Below are positions 7,238-15,595 of a stretch of DNA of 36,150 bases, piece by piece. Origin of the DNA: Microbacterium sp. (lineage in GTDB: Bacteria; Actinomycetota; Actinomycetes; Actinomycetales; Microbacteriaceae); the NCBI GenBank assembly GCA_003524435.1, contig DQHP01000157.1:1-36150 (forward strand). Reading direction: 5' to 3'. A program made the position numbers and the translations under genes. The notes under the pieces are model-generated. The model was not told the origin of the DNA. It did no database searches and saw only the letters and a list, made by a program, of their open reading frames with translations. Each line of letters starts with the position of its first letter. Position 1 is the stretch's first letter.

Positions 7238-8004
7238 CTCACCCGTTCTTCTCACGGACACAGCATCCTCGCGTTTTCGCCCACCGTGGGCTCACGACGC
7301 AGCCTCTCCGGGGCCCAGCCGTATGGGAGAACACTGCTGCGGCCTTCGCTGCTGCACACGCCGCGGGCGTGGAATACATCGAAACCGACTGTCGCGTAAC
7401 TGCCGACGGCGATGTGGTGCTGTTCCATGATGAAACGCTGACGCGGTTATTGGGTGACAACCGCGAGGTCGCGAATGTTCGCACGGCCGAGCTCGCTAAT
7501 CTGCTTGCACCCCACGGAGGCTTGCTCACCGTTGCCGAGATGCTCGAGATGTTTCCCGAGAGTCGATTTAACATCGATGTGAAGACGGATGCCGCGGCCA
7601 CTCCCCTGGGCCCGATAATCGCTCCCCACGCGCACCGAGTCCTCCTCACCAGCTTCTCGGATGCGCGCCGTGCGCACACAGTTGCCAGTGTGATGGAAGC
7701 CGGCGCGACAGTGCGGCCAGCGACCTCGGCGGGCCAACAAAGCATGATCCGAGTGCGTCTGCTCAGTATGCTTCGCCTCTCCCCTGCCTCCGTATTGAGT
7801 GAAATCGACGCACTGCAGATTCCCGAGCGCTATGGGTCCGTGCGCGTGCTCACACCGGCTCTGTTGCGCGCCGCGCACCGACATGAAGTCGAGGTGCATG
7901 TGTGGACCGTGAACGCTGCTGATGACATGCGCAGGCTCAGCTCACTTGGTGTTGATGGCATCGTCACTGACCGAGCCGATATTGCCCTGAAAGCCCTTTC
8001 CTGA
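7234..8004 (+). CDS. Glycerophosphodiester phosphodiesterase-family protein
   Basis: A 256-residue TIM-barrel protein. The GTG at 7234 is chosen because it overlaps the upstream stop (GTGA) and precedes the conserved FAHRG motif by 14 residues. GDPD catalytic and metal-binding signatures are all visible: H17-R18 (AHRG), E32 (WENTAAAF), E50 and D52 (YIETDCRVTADGDVVLFHDE) and H65. A C-terminal VHVWTVNAADDMRRLSSLGVDGIVTDRAD block is typical of the family. Expected reaction: glycerophosphodiester to glycerol-3-phosphate plus alcohol, cytosolic since no signal peptide is seen. It is translationally coupled to the SPFH gene, suggesting a membrane-lipid turnover link (inference). Confidence 0.92.
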   Translation: MTHPFFSRTQHPRVFAHRGLTTQPLRGPAVWENTAAAFAAAHAAGVEYIETDCRVTADGDVVLFHDETLTRLLGDNREVANVRTAELANLLAPHGGLLTVAEMLEMFPESRFNIDVKTDAAATPLGPIIAPHAHRVLLTSFSDARRAHTVASVMEAGATVRPATSAGQQSMIRVRLLSMLRLSPASVLSEIDALQIPERYGSVRVLTPALLRAAHRHEVEVHVWTVNAADDMRRLSSLGVDGIVTDRADIALKALS

Positions 8005-8061
8005 CGCGGAAAACTGTAGGCCTGGGATTCCACTGTGAATACCTCCGGGAAACCAGGCGTA

Positions 8062-8093
8062 TTGAGCAGGCACACAGGCGAGAGCGGTATACC
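8062..8093 (+). promoter_or_regulatory. Candidate rbpA promoter region
   Basis: The 114-bp gap before rbpA contains TTGAGC (8062-8067) and, 18 bp further, GGTATA within the 8-bp palindrome GGTATACC (8086-8093). This fits a housekeeping-type promoter loosely. An inverted repeat GCCTGG (8020-8025) / CCAGGC (8053-8058) lies just upstream with a 27-nt loop and no T-run. I do not see a GGAAT-N18-GTT SigR-type site. Confidence 0.3.
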
Positions 8094-8118
8094 TGAGTGC
8101 AGACGAGAGGACCACAAA

Positions 8119-8490
8119 ATGGCAGATCGCAGCCTGCGCGGCATCCGACTCGGCGCCCAGAGCCTACAGAGCGAAGAGGGCGTCGTTTTTATGGAACGCC
8201 GCGAGACCACCTATAAGTGTGACGCGTGTGAGCACGTGACCACACTGATGTTCGCTTCAGACGCTGAACCGCCGCAGACGTGGGAGTGCCGCTCTTGCGG
8301 CGCCGCCGCAATACTTCGTGTCGACGGTGAAAGCATCACACCTGATGCGACCGATGAGAAAGCCGTCCGCACCCACTGGGACATGCTTCTAGAGCGCCGC
8401 AGCCGCGCCGAATTGGAAGAGCTGCTCGAAGAGCGTCTTGCATTCATCCGCGCACGCCGCGGCGCTGGCGAGGAAAAGATCGGCGCCTAA
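8119..8490 (+). CDS. rbpA: RNA polymerase-binding protein RbpA
   Basis: A 123-residue protein starting at ATG 8119 (MADRSLRGIRLG), with GAGAGG upstream; an in-frame upstream extension lacks family similarity. The order is the N-terminal tail, the core domain with metal-ligand-like C34, C37, H39, C57 and C60 (YKCDACEH ... WECRSCG), the basic linker, and the C-terminal sigma-interaction helices (HWDMLLERRSRAELEELLEERLAFIRARRG). RbpA binds RNA polymerase and group 1/2 sigma factors and stabilises open complexes; it is restricted to Actinobacteria, which strongly supports the taxonomic call. Single-gene unit. Its TAA overlaps the convergent lnt stop by 4 bp. Confidence 0.97.
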   Translation: MADRSLRGIRLGAQSLQSEEGVVFMERRETTYKCDACEHVTTLMFASDAEPPQTWECRSCGAAAILRVDGESITPDATDEKAVRTHWDMLLERRSRAELEELLEERLAFIRARRGAGEEKIGA

Positions 8491-10019
8491 GTCCGACGAC
8501 GGGCGCGCCACCACCCGAAAAACAGCGCGCCCAGACCGCCCCACAGCAGCACGAGCTGCACCCAGGGGCCCAGGACAACTCCTGCGGTAAGGCCGGAGCG
8601 TAACTCGACATCTTCGAGCAACGCTCCGGCCTTATCTGCGTCTAGGGCGGCCACTGTTGTGCCGTCCGCTCCGATGATCTGGCTCGCGCCAACAGTGGAG
8701 ATGTTCACGACACTGCGCCCAGTCTCAATGGCCCTCGTGCGAGCGAAAGCGAGCTGCTGCAGATTCTCATCGGTGCCGCGGAAGTCTGCGTTGTTGGTCT
8801 GGAACACCAGTACCTGCGCGCCCCCGTGCACACCTTCCGCGATGACGTCGTCGTAGATCACGTCGAAACAGATCGCGAGGCCGACGAGCGTGTCGTCAAT
8901 GTCGACGAGTGGCGGATTTGTGCCGTGTGAGTATTCCCGCCCGATCAACCCGATCAGGTCAGGAACGATCGCGTTGTAGAACGCCCGGTCTGGGACATAT
9001 TCTCCGAAAGGCACCGGGTAGCGCTTGTCGTGACTTTGCACGGCAGTCCCGTCCTCGGTCCACAGCATCGAAGTGTTGAAGTACTCATCGCCTCGACGCG
9101 TGGCGGCGTTCGCGAGCAGAGGCGCATCAACTTGATTCGCCACACGAGTCATGCGGCGTGCCAATGCCGCGTCTTGGAACGGATCAGTGTCGAGTCCGCC
9201 CTCCGGCCAGATGAGGAGATCCATTTCCTCGCCGAAAAGAGCTTCCGTCGCATCCGTCTGCGCCTCAATGACCGAATACGGCTCACGATCGTCGAAATAC
9301 CCTGTTGGTCCGTTGCCTTGCACTGCGCCGACGCGCATCGATCCCACAGAAGTCGTTGGGAACGCTGGCGTTAAGATGAGCACAAGTAACAAAGCCCCGG
9401 GAACGAACAGCGCCTTCGGCCGATGCCAGAGCCGAAGCCGGACGCTTTCGATGAGCATCGCCGCGCTAAACACGATCAGGAAGCTCAGGCCGCTGACGCC
9501 CACCCAGGAAGTCAGCGAGCCGATCGGACTCTCCGACTGCGTCATACCCAGGCGCGCCCAAGGGAAGCCTGTGTAGGGCCATGAGCCTCGCAACTGCTCC
9601 ATGCCTACCCAGAGCGCCGCGACGACCGCAGGCAGCCCGAGGAGACGTCCTAGCAGCCCAGGGAAGGCGCGCGGGAGCCAACGGTAGGCCAGGGAGATGA
9701 GAACAAGTGCCACGGCTGTCAGCGCGGCCTCAAGAAACGCCAGCGCAGCCCAGGGAATAAACCCGAGATAGCGCGATGTCCACGACACCAGCAGGAAGAA
9801 GAACACTGCACCGTAAACGCCGCCTACGAGGAGCGCACCCCCTGCCCTCCTACCGATGAGCGAAAGCAACAACAGCGCAACGGAGGGAAATGCCAGCACC
9901 CACACCGCCGCGGACGGATAGGTCAGGTCCATTAGTACGCCAGCAGCGGCCGCCGTCAGTGCAGCAAGCCAGAGCGGCAGGAGAGGCCGGCGCACAGAAC
10001 CGGCAACGGGAGATGACAT
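8487..10019 (-). CDS. lnt: Apolipoprotein N-acyltransferase
   Basis: A 510-residue membrane enzyme adding the third acyl chain to the N-terminal Cys of lipoproteins. About seven hydrophobic segments before residue 220 and one at the C-terminus (about 480-503) flank a nitrilase-like periplasmic domain. The catalytic triad is visible as E273 (WPEGG), K332 (HDKRYPVPFGEYVP) and C384 (LAICFDVIYD). It is last in the long minus-strand block, 11 bp after helY, with a weak ribosome site. The window also encodes a potential substrate, the FKBP lipoprotein in the same block. In mycobacteria the Lnt domain belongs to the Ppm1 locus; here it is a single-domain protein. Confidence 0.95.
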   Translation of the reverse strand: MSSPVAGSVRRPLLPLWLAALTAAAAGVLMDLTYPSAAVWVLAFPSVALLLLSLIGRRAGGALLVGGVYGAVFFFLLVSWTSRYLGFIPWAALAFLEAALTAVALVLISLAYRWLPRAFPGLLGRLLGLPAVVAALWVGMEQLRGSWPYTGFPWARLGMTQSESPIGSLTSWVGVSGLSFLIVFSAAMLIESVRLRLWHRPKALFVPGALLLVLILTPAFPTTSVGSMRVGAVQGNGPTGYFDDREPYSVIEAQTDATEALFGEEMDLLIWPEGGLDTDPFQDAALARRMTRVANQVDAPLLANAATRRGDEYFNTSMLWTEDGTAVQSHDKRYPVPFGEYVPDRAFYNAIVPDLIGLIGREYSHGTNPPLVDIDDTLVGLAICFDVIYDDVIAEGVHGGAQVLVFQTNNADFRGTDENLQQLAFARTRAIETGRSVVNISTVGASQIIGADGTTVAALDADKAGALLEDVELRSGLTAGVVLGPWVQLVLLWGGLGALFFGWWRARRRT

Positions 10020-10030
10020 CCGTTACATTC

Positions 10031-12505
10031 TCACATCGTGGAGTACGCCACGATGCCACGCCGCACGCCATCCAGAGCCTGCCGTGCGGTCCGAGCGATA
10101 GCGATATCTTCCGCGACGATCGACAATTGGTCGAGCAGATCAATGGTCTGCTTCGCCCACCGCACAAAGTCGCCTGCAGCCATGTCTGCATCCACCAGGA
10201 CGCGATCAAGCATCGCCCCGCGCGCCCATGCGTGCATTGCCCCTGCTAAACCTGCCGCGAGTGGTTCAGAGCCAGGAAGGTGGTGATCTTGCTCGAGATC
10301 ATCAAGTTCAGCCCACAACTCGGAAGTCTTTTCGTAGGCGCCGCGGAATGCGCCGCGAGGCAAACCACGCTCACCTGAGTTCGCCTCCTCTCGGCGAGGT
10401 TCGTACACGAGACAGCAGGCCATCGCCGCGAGTGATGGGGCGTCCAAGCCCTTCCATAGTCCCTGACGTAACGACTCCGCAACTAACAGGTCACGCTCAC
10501 CGTAGATGCGGCGCATCGTGCGGCCAGCATCCGTCAGCGTTGTCTGGTCATCGACGCCGGTTACGTAGTCAAGAGTGGCGAGCACATCCACCACGCGGTC
10601 AAACACACGCGCAACCGTGCCCGTACGGGTTTCGATCTGTTTGCGGATGCGGTCGTTCTGGCGCTTCAGCTTCCAATAGCGCTCTGCCCAACGTGCGTGC
10701 GCTTCTCGGTCAGGGCAGCCATGACAGGAGTGGCGCTGCATGCGCGTGCGGAGATTCTGAATACGCTTTTGTCGCTTGTCACGCGAGGCGCGAGGTGCGT
10801 GCGAATCTTGCCGGTTCTTCTTCTCGAGATCGGTGAGCTCCCGACGGATACCCGCGTAGTCGACGAAATCGCCACGATCACAGGCCATCGCCTTGAGATA
10901 GCCATCAAGCGACTCTTCGGCCTCTCGAACCTGACGCGCGAGTCCGACGACCGCACGATCGGCCTGGAACTGCGCGAACGATGATTCCAGCACTTGACGT
11001 GCCCGCGCACGCCCAAACATGTCGATCAGATTGACCGCCATGTTGTAGGTAGGACGAAAGCTTGAATTCAGCGGATATGTGCGGCGCGAGGCGAGCGCTG
11101 CGACCGCCTGCGGATCCATTCCTTCGGTCCACTGCACGACAGCATGACCCTCGACATCGATACCCCGACGTCCGGCGCGTCCGGTGAGTTGGGTGTACTC
11201 CCCTGACGTGATGGCTACGCGCGCTTCCCCGTTGAACTTTTCCATCTTCTCAAGCACCACGGTGCGCGCGGGCATATTGATGCCGAGCGCGAGAGTCTCG
11301 GTCGCAAAAACCACCTTGACGAGTTTTCGTCGATAGAGCTCCTCGACGACCTCTTTGAAAGCGGGCAGGAGGCCCGCGTGGTGCGATGCAACACCACGTT
11401 CGAGATTATCGACCCACTCGAAATAGCCGAGGACTCCGAGATCTTCGTCTTGCAGAGTGCGAGTGCGTTCCTGGACGAGTTCGCGAATTTCGGCGCGTTC
11501 TTCTGACGAGGTCAAGCGGATGCCGGAACGGCGAAGCTGCTGAACAGCTGCGTCGCAGCCCACTCGGCTGAAGATGAAGAAGATTGCAGGTAACAGGTTG
11601 GCGCGCTCGAGCAACTGCACGACATCTGGGCGATCCATCCGCTCGATGCGTTGGACGTTCGCGGACCGTACGGGGCGACGCCCGCCCTTTTCGGGGCGGG
11701 GCGAGTTGCGCCCGGCGTGCTTGTTGCTGCGGTATGACTGCGCGCGACGGTTGTTGTCATGATTCGATCCGGTGAAGGAACGGATTCTCATCAATTCCTG
11801 GTTCACCTGAGCGGTGGCGATGCCTGCGCGGTCGTCGAAAAGCGGGAGCAAGTCGTTGCGCACCAGCACATGCTGTTCCAGCGGCACCGGCCGGATCTCG
11901 GAAACGATCACCTCAGTGTCGCCGCGCACGGTGTCGAGCCAGTCGCCGAACTCTTCGGCGTTCGACACCGTGGCACTCAGCGACACAAGTCGAACTGCTG
12001 AGGGCAAGTGGATGATGACCTCTTCCCACACCGCCCCGCGGAAACGGTCAGCGAGGTAGTGAACCTCATCCATGATCACGTAACGCAACTCCGTCAGTGC
12101 TGCAGAGTCTGCATAGATCATGTTGCGTAGCACTTCGGTCGTCATCACGACGATGCGTGCATTGCCGTTGATATTGGTATCGCCGGTGAGCAGCCCCACT
12201 TGGTCGGCACCATACACATCGACAAGCTCGCGAAATTTCTGGTTAGACAGTGCCTTCATCGGCGTGGTGTAAAACGCCTTGTCCGATGACGTCTGCATCG
12301 CGAGATGAATCGCGAACTCGCCGACAATCGTCTTTCCCGCTCCGGTGGGTGCCGCCACGAGTACGCTGTTTCCGCGCTCGAGCGCGTTGCATCCCTCAAT
12401 CTGGAACGGATCAAGATCGAATTTCTGCACCGCTGCGAACCTCGCGGTCTCAGGATGCGACGTCGCGGCGCGAGCCGCGGCATAACGCTCGGAGGGTGAG
12501 GTCAT
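10031..12505 (-). CDS. helY: HelY-type DEVH-box (Ski2/Mtr4-like) helicase
   Basis: An 824-residue SF2 helicase. Motifs in order: Q-like PFQIEGCNALERG (33-45), Walker A APTGAGKT (52-59), TTPMKALSNQ, DEVH (146-149), SAT (about 175), then after a hydrophilic Arg/Lys-rich insert (about 240-290, RRAQSYRSNKHAGR...) the second RecA domain with HHAGLLPAFKEVVEELYRR, ATETLALGINMPA and QLTGRAGRRGID, and a C-terminal helical DSHCT-type region with a CHGCPD cysteine pair. Family members act on RNA with 3'-5' polarity; the bacterial role is unclear. The ATG overlaps the tatC stop (ATGA), so it is coupled to the Tat genes as in other Actinobacteria. Confidence 0.94.
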   Translation of the reverse strand: MTSPSERYAAARAATSHPETARFAAVQKFDLDPFQIEGCNALERGNSVLVAAPTGAGKTIVGEFAIHLAMQTSSDKAFYTTPMKALSNQKFRELVDVYGADQVGLLTGDTNINGNARIVVMTTEVLRNMIYADSAALTELRYVIMDEVHYLADRFRGAVWEEVIIHLPSAVRLVSLSATVSNAEEFGDWLDTVRGDTEVIVSEIRPVPLEQHVLVRNDLLPLFDDRAGIATAQVNQELMRIRSFTGSNHDNNRRAQSYRSNKHAGRNSPRPEKGGRRPVRSANVQRIERMDRPDVVQLLERANLLPAIFFIFSRVGCDAAVQQLRRSGIRLTSSEERAEIRELVQERTRTLQDEDLGVLGYFEWVDNLERGVASHHAGLLPAFKEVVEELYRRKLVKVVFATETLALGINMPARTVVLEKMEKFNGEARVAITSGEYTQLTGRAGRRGIDVEGHAVVQWTEGMDPQAVAALASRRTYPLNSSFRPTYNMAVNLIDMFGRARARQVLESSFAQFQADRAVVGLARQVREAEESLDGYLKAMACDRGDFVDYAGIRRELTDLEKKNRQDSHAPRASRDKRQKRIQNLRTRMQRHSCHGCPDREAHARWAERYWKLKRQNDRIRKQIETRTGTVARVFDRVVDVLATLDYVTGVDDQTTLTDAGRTMRRIYGERDLLVAESLRQGLWKGLDAPSLAAMACCLVYEPRREEANSGERGLPRGAFRGAYEKTSELWAELDDLEQDHHLPGSEPLAAGLAGAMHAWARGAMLDRVLVDADMAAGDFVRWAKQTIDLLDQLSIVAEDIAIARTARQALDGVRRGIVAYSTM

Positions 12506-13320
12506 GCCTCAACGTCCGGGACGAGTCCTTCTGCCTTCAGCCGCTTGTTCTTTTTCCGGTCGAACAGCATTGACAACCCTGCGGCGGCAAAGAACAAGAC
12601 GACCAGGATTCCCGCCAGCAGCAACATGCTGACCACATCGGCTGCGGGAGTCGCCAGTGCCGCAAACACCGTGGCGATAAGAACAGCCACACGCCAGCCT
12701 TTGATAATCGCACGCCCGGACATCACACCCGCCACGTTGAGTGCGACAAGGAAGACAGGAAGCACGAATGACACTCCGACAACCAACATCAGCTTCAGCA
12801 TGAAGTCGTAATACTGCTTGCCCTCATAGAGGTTGTTCGCGCCCTCCGGAGTGAACGTCGCCATCAGCTCGATAACGTGCGGCACCACGATCGTGCCGAC
12901 GTAGCATCCGGCGAAGAACAGCGGCACAGCGGCGGAAACGAAGCCAACGGTGTATTTAACCTCTTTACGGGTCAAACCGGGCATGATGAAGGCCCAGATT
13001 TGCCAGAGCCAGACCGGTGCTGCGAGGAAAAGACCGATAGAGAATGCCATCCTCATCCGCAGGTCAAATGGTGCGGTGACCGTAGAGAATGTCAGGCCCA
13101 CTGTCACATCAGGATGCTCAGCAGCGATCCGGTTGATCGGCTCCGTGATGAAGTCGATAATCGGCTCGGTGACGAAGAATGCAATAACCATTGCGACGAC
13201 CAAGGCCGCCGCGCAAATCATCAGCCGTCGGCGCAACTCCACCAAGTGGCCGCCGAGCGACATTCGGCGTTCATTGCGTGGTTTGTCACTCGCGGCCGAC
13301 CGCTTGTCGATCGCGGTCAC
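12502..13320 (-). CDS. tatC: Sec-independent protein translocase TatC
   Basis: A 272-residue polytopic membrane protein, the twin-arginine signal-peptide receptor of the Tat system. Signature MSLGGHLVELRRRL at about 20-33 precedes TM1, and six membrane helices follow, including FIMPGLTRKEVKYT between TM2 and TM3. The C-terminus is short and basic (DRKKNKRLKAEG). The reading frame starts at GTG 13320, five bp after tatA. ATG 13263 (MSLGG) is an alternative start since TatC proteins often begin there; neither has a strong ribosome site. Partner TatA is immediately upstream. No tatB is seen in the window, which is usual because TatB is encoded elsewhere in Actinobacteria. Confidence 0.95.
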   Translation of the reverse strand: MTAIDKRSAASDKPRNERRMSLGGHLVELRRRLMICAAALVVAMVIAFFVTEPIIDFITEPINRIAAEHPDVTVGLTFSTVTAPFDLRMRMAFSIGLFLAAPVWLWQIWAFIMPGLTRKEVKYTVGFVSAAVPLFFAGCYVGTIVVPHVIELMATFTPEGANNLYEGKQYYDFMLKLMLVVGVSFVLPVFLVALNVAGVMSGRAIIKGWRVAVLIATVFAALATPAADVVSMLLLAGILVVLFFAAAGLSMLFDRKKNKRLKAEGLVPDVEA

Positions 13321-13325
13321 AGCCG

Positions 13326-13583
13326 TCAGGGAGTGCTTTTACTGCTGTCGGAGTCAGGCTTAACGCCCGATTCCGGCGCAGCCGACGTCGTGGTGACGTT
13401 CGCGCTGGTGGGCTCATCGCCGTCAGTGGCGTCTCCCTCGGCCTTCATCGCCTTCATCTCGCCCTTAAAAACGCGGGCCGACTGGCCCATGCTCTTCGCC
13501 AAGGCTGGGAGCTTCGCAGCGCCGAACAACAGCAAAACGACGAGCACGAGTACAAGAAGATGCCAACCGGTCAGTCCAGCCAT
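13326..13583 (-). CDS. tatA: Twin-arginine translocase subunit TatA
   Basis: An 85-residue protein with one membrane helix (about 6-21, WHLLVLVLVVLLLFG), then the hallmark FGAAKLPALAKSMGQS amphipathic helix and an acidic, Ser/Thr-rich disordered tail. A strong GGAGGGAATC ribosome site precedes the ATG. TatA oligomers form the Tat translocation pore for folded proteins. It lies 51 bp after pafC and 5 bp before tatC, the conserved actinobacterial pafBC-tatAC order. Confidence 0.96.
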   Translation of the reverse strand: MAGLTGWHLLVLVLVVLLLFGAAKLPALAKSMGQSARVFKGEMKAMKAEGDATDGDEPTSANVTTTSAAPESGVKPDSDSSKSTP

Positions 13584-13634
13584 GATTCCCTCCAGGGATC
13601 GAAGTCTTCGTGCAGTCTACCTGCCAGAGAACTC

Positions 13635-14606
13635 TTACGGGTGTGTATACAGAGCGAGCCCGCCCGCGGCCCACTCTTTCGCTGCGGTGCGGGCCACAGC
13701 GGGCTTCTGCACTTCCAACGCCCCACCGAATCTCCCGGCGAGACGTTTTACGCTGCGAGGGTCAGCCATCCGGATACGGACGGTCGCTGCTCCAGCGTGG
13801 GTATCGGTGCTATCGGCATGAGCATAATCGCCGAGCAGGGGAACGAGACGCGCAGGGAGTTCAACAGTCACTTCGTCATGCTCATTGATCGCGTTGAACG
13901 AGTCAGGCAGCCGCTCTTCTGTATGACTGCTGACGACGTCAGTGAGTTCTGGAGCACTGACGCGATCGAGATGAAAGGTGCGCATCGCCTGACGTAGGTG
14001 GCACCAGCCCTGCAGATACCACTGACCGTTGGTCATGAGCACCTGCACGGGATCAACAGTGCGTGTCATAGCGGGAGCATCGGGAGCCTGGTACTGAAAC
14101 GACACTGCGACCCTGCGCTTCAACGCGTCAGCCACGACATTACGCACTGCATCGACGGCCGAGGGGGCGATCACCAGTTCTGCGGGAGCATCCGCGGCCG
14201 CATGCGAAAGCTTCGCGATCAATCCAGCGACAAGCCCCGAATCAGATACTGCGGGTACCGCGGCGACGATCTGTAGTCCGGCAAGCAGCGCAGCCGCTTC
14301 GCGAGCGGTGAATCGCGGTACCCTCCGCAAACCCACGTCATTTGTAATCTCGATGATGTCTTCTTCATCGAGCAGGTCCCAGTTGATGTCGAACATCTCA
14401 TGTGGCTGCTGCCAATAGCCGCCCTCGCCCGGCAGCCCTATAACTGTCAGCTTTTCGACCATTCCCCGCATGTCTTGGGCAGTGACGTCGAACTCTCGCG
14501 CGGCTTCCTCAAGGGATACCTGCCCCCGCTCCAACAGGTACGGCACCAGCGTGAGATATGCACGCACGCGATCCGTTGCAAGAAGCGGCTTCGAATGCTC
14601 TGCCAT
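13635..14606 (-). CDS. pafC: WYL-domain transcription factor PafC
   Basis: A 323-residue protein: N-terminal winged-helix region (about 8-75, YLTLVPYLLERGQVSLEEAAREFDVTAQDMRGMVEKL), then a WYL domain with VQVLMTNGQWYLQGWCHLRQAMRTFHLDRVSAPEL (about 180-215) and a C-terminal extension. PafBC is the LexA/RecA-independent DNA-damage activator of Actinobacteria. The start is ambiguous: GTG 14609 gives a GTGA overlap with pafB, while ATG 14606 gives TGATG with GGAGAGGG 6 nt upstream; the ATG is preferred. Despite the name the pair is not part of the proteasome, and the pup/prc genes are absent next door. Confidence 0.94.
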   Translation of the reverse strand: MAEHSKPLLATDRVRAYLTLVPYLLERGQVSLEEAAREFDVTAQDMRGMVEKLTVIGLPGEGGYWQQPHEMFDINWDLLDEEDIIEITNDVGLRRVPRFTAREAAALLAGLQIVAAVPAVSDSGLVAGLIAKLSHAAADAPAELVIAPSAVDAVRNVVADALKRRVAVSFQYQAPDAPAMTRTVDPVQVLMTNGQWYLQGWCHLRQAMRTFHLDRVSAPELTDVVSSHTEERLPDSFNAINEHDEVTVELPARLVPLLGDYAHADSTDTHAGAATVRIRMADPRSVKRLAGRFGGALEVQKPAVARTAAKEWAAGGLALYTHP

Positions 14607-15595
14607 CACGAACCCTCTCCCCTGCTGTGGACGCGGACGATCTCTTCCAGCCTCGCGATGACGGCATCACGGAGAGTCTCAGGCTCCACGACCCGCACTT
14701 CTGGTCCATAGGAAGCCAACTCATCAGCGAAGATGTGCACGTCGACGTACGGTACCCGTACGCCTTGCGGTGCTGTCGTCGCACGACGTCCCAGCCGCAG
14801 AGACGCCTCTGTTCCTGGCGTGACTTCGAGAAGCGCAGAGTTTCGGGCAGCGACAGCTTCAAGCCCCGCCAGGGCCCGCTCCCCCGCTCCATCGCGCAGT
14901 TCGGGCGCGAAGCTCTTTTTCGTCACGGTGACGTCGCCGACAATGCGGCTCAGCAAGAATGTACGCTCATCGTCTGCATCGACGTCGATCCCGTACACAT
15001 GCCACCTGGCTTCGTAGTCCAGCAGCGCCAGAGGCTCAACCTTCCGTCTGCGCGCGGTGTCCTCGCCTGGCTTCAGATAGTCGAAAGTGACGACGCGACC
15101 GCTTTCAATCGCGCTCTGGAGTGGTGCGAAGCTCGCCTCACGTGTCGTGATCTTCGGCGCAAAACCGATGATGGGCTCATCACCGTCTATGCCTAGCGCG
15201 CGAATCTTACGGACGCCTGCTTGCGCGTCCGCCGATGAGGATTCAGCACTCCACACGCTGCCTGCCAAAGTGAGCACAGCCAGTTCTGCAGGACTGAACT
15301 CGAGGTCGGCGGGAAGGTCGTACTCGGCTTTCGGGATGCGATATCTAGCTTCTCGAAGATCATTCGGATCCCCTGGGTCGCCAATAGTCTCAATCGGCAC
15401 ACCGAGAGCGCGCAATTCGTCTTTGTCGCGCTCGAACATCTTCTCTAAGGCATCCGTGCGCGCGCCCGCTTCGGCGCGCTGACGATAACCCGAAACGTTG
15501 TCGAGGATCTGCTGTTTGGTGAGTCCGATATCCGTGGCCATCAGCGCCACGACCAGGTTGGTCTGACGCTCTTCAGGAGGAATTCGGGCGGCCAT
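14606..15595 (-). CDS. pafB: WYL-domain transcription factor PafB
   Basis: A 329-residue WYL regulator. The N-terminal winged helix reads QTNLVVALMATDIGLTKQQILDNVSGYRQ (11-39), followed by FERDKDELRALGVPIET, the usual DeoR/WYL connection. The WYL core is LLDYEARWHVYGIDVDADDERTFLLSRIVGDVTV (about 205-238). It forms a heterodimer-like complex with PafC that activates DNA-repair genes through a special RecA-NDp promoter class. Its ATG overlaps the TAA of the FKBP gene by one base (TAATG) and its TGA overlaps the pafC start, so all three are coupled. Confidence 0.94.
   Translation of the reverse strand: MAARIPPEERQTNLVVALMATDIGLTKQQILDNVSGYRQRAEAGARTDALEKMFERDKDELRALGVPIETIGDPGDPNDLREARYRIPKAEYDLPADLEFSPAELAVLTLAGSVWSAESSSADAQAGVRKIRALGIDGDEPIIGFAPKITTREASFAPLQSAIESGRVVTFDYLKPGEDTARRRKVEPLALLDYEARWHVYGIDVDADDERTFLLSRIVGDVTVTKKSFAPELRDGAGERALAGLEAVAARNSALLEVTPGTEASLRLGRRATTAPQGVRVPYVDVHIFADELASYGPEVRVVEPETLRDAVIARLEEIVRVHSRGEGS

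Noticed and set aside
8020..8058. GCCTGG/CCAGGC inverted repeat before rbpA as a terminator or riboswitch
   Set aside because: A 27-nt loop, 6-bp stem and no T-run; too weak to call.
13635..15595. PafB/PafC as proteasome components
   Set aside because: Both are WYL transcription factors of the DNA-damage response; the name is historical.
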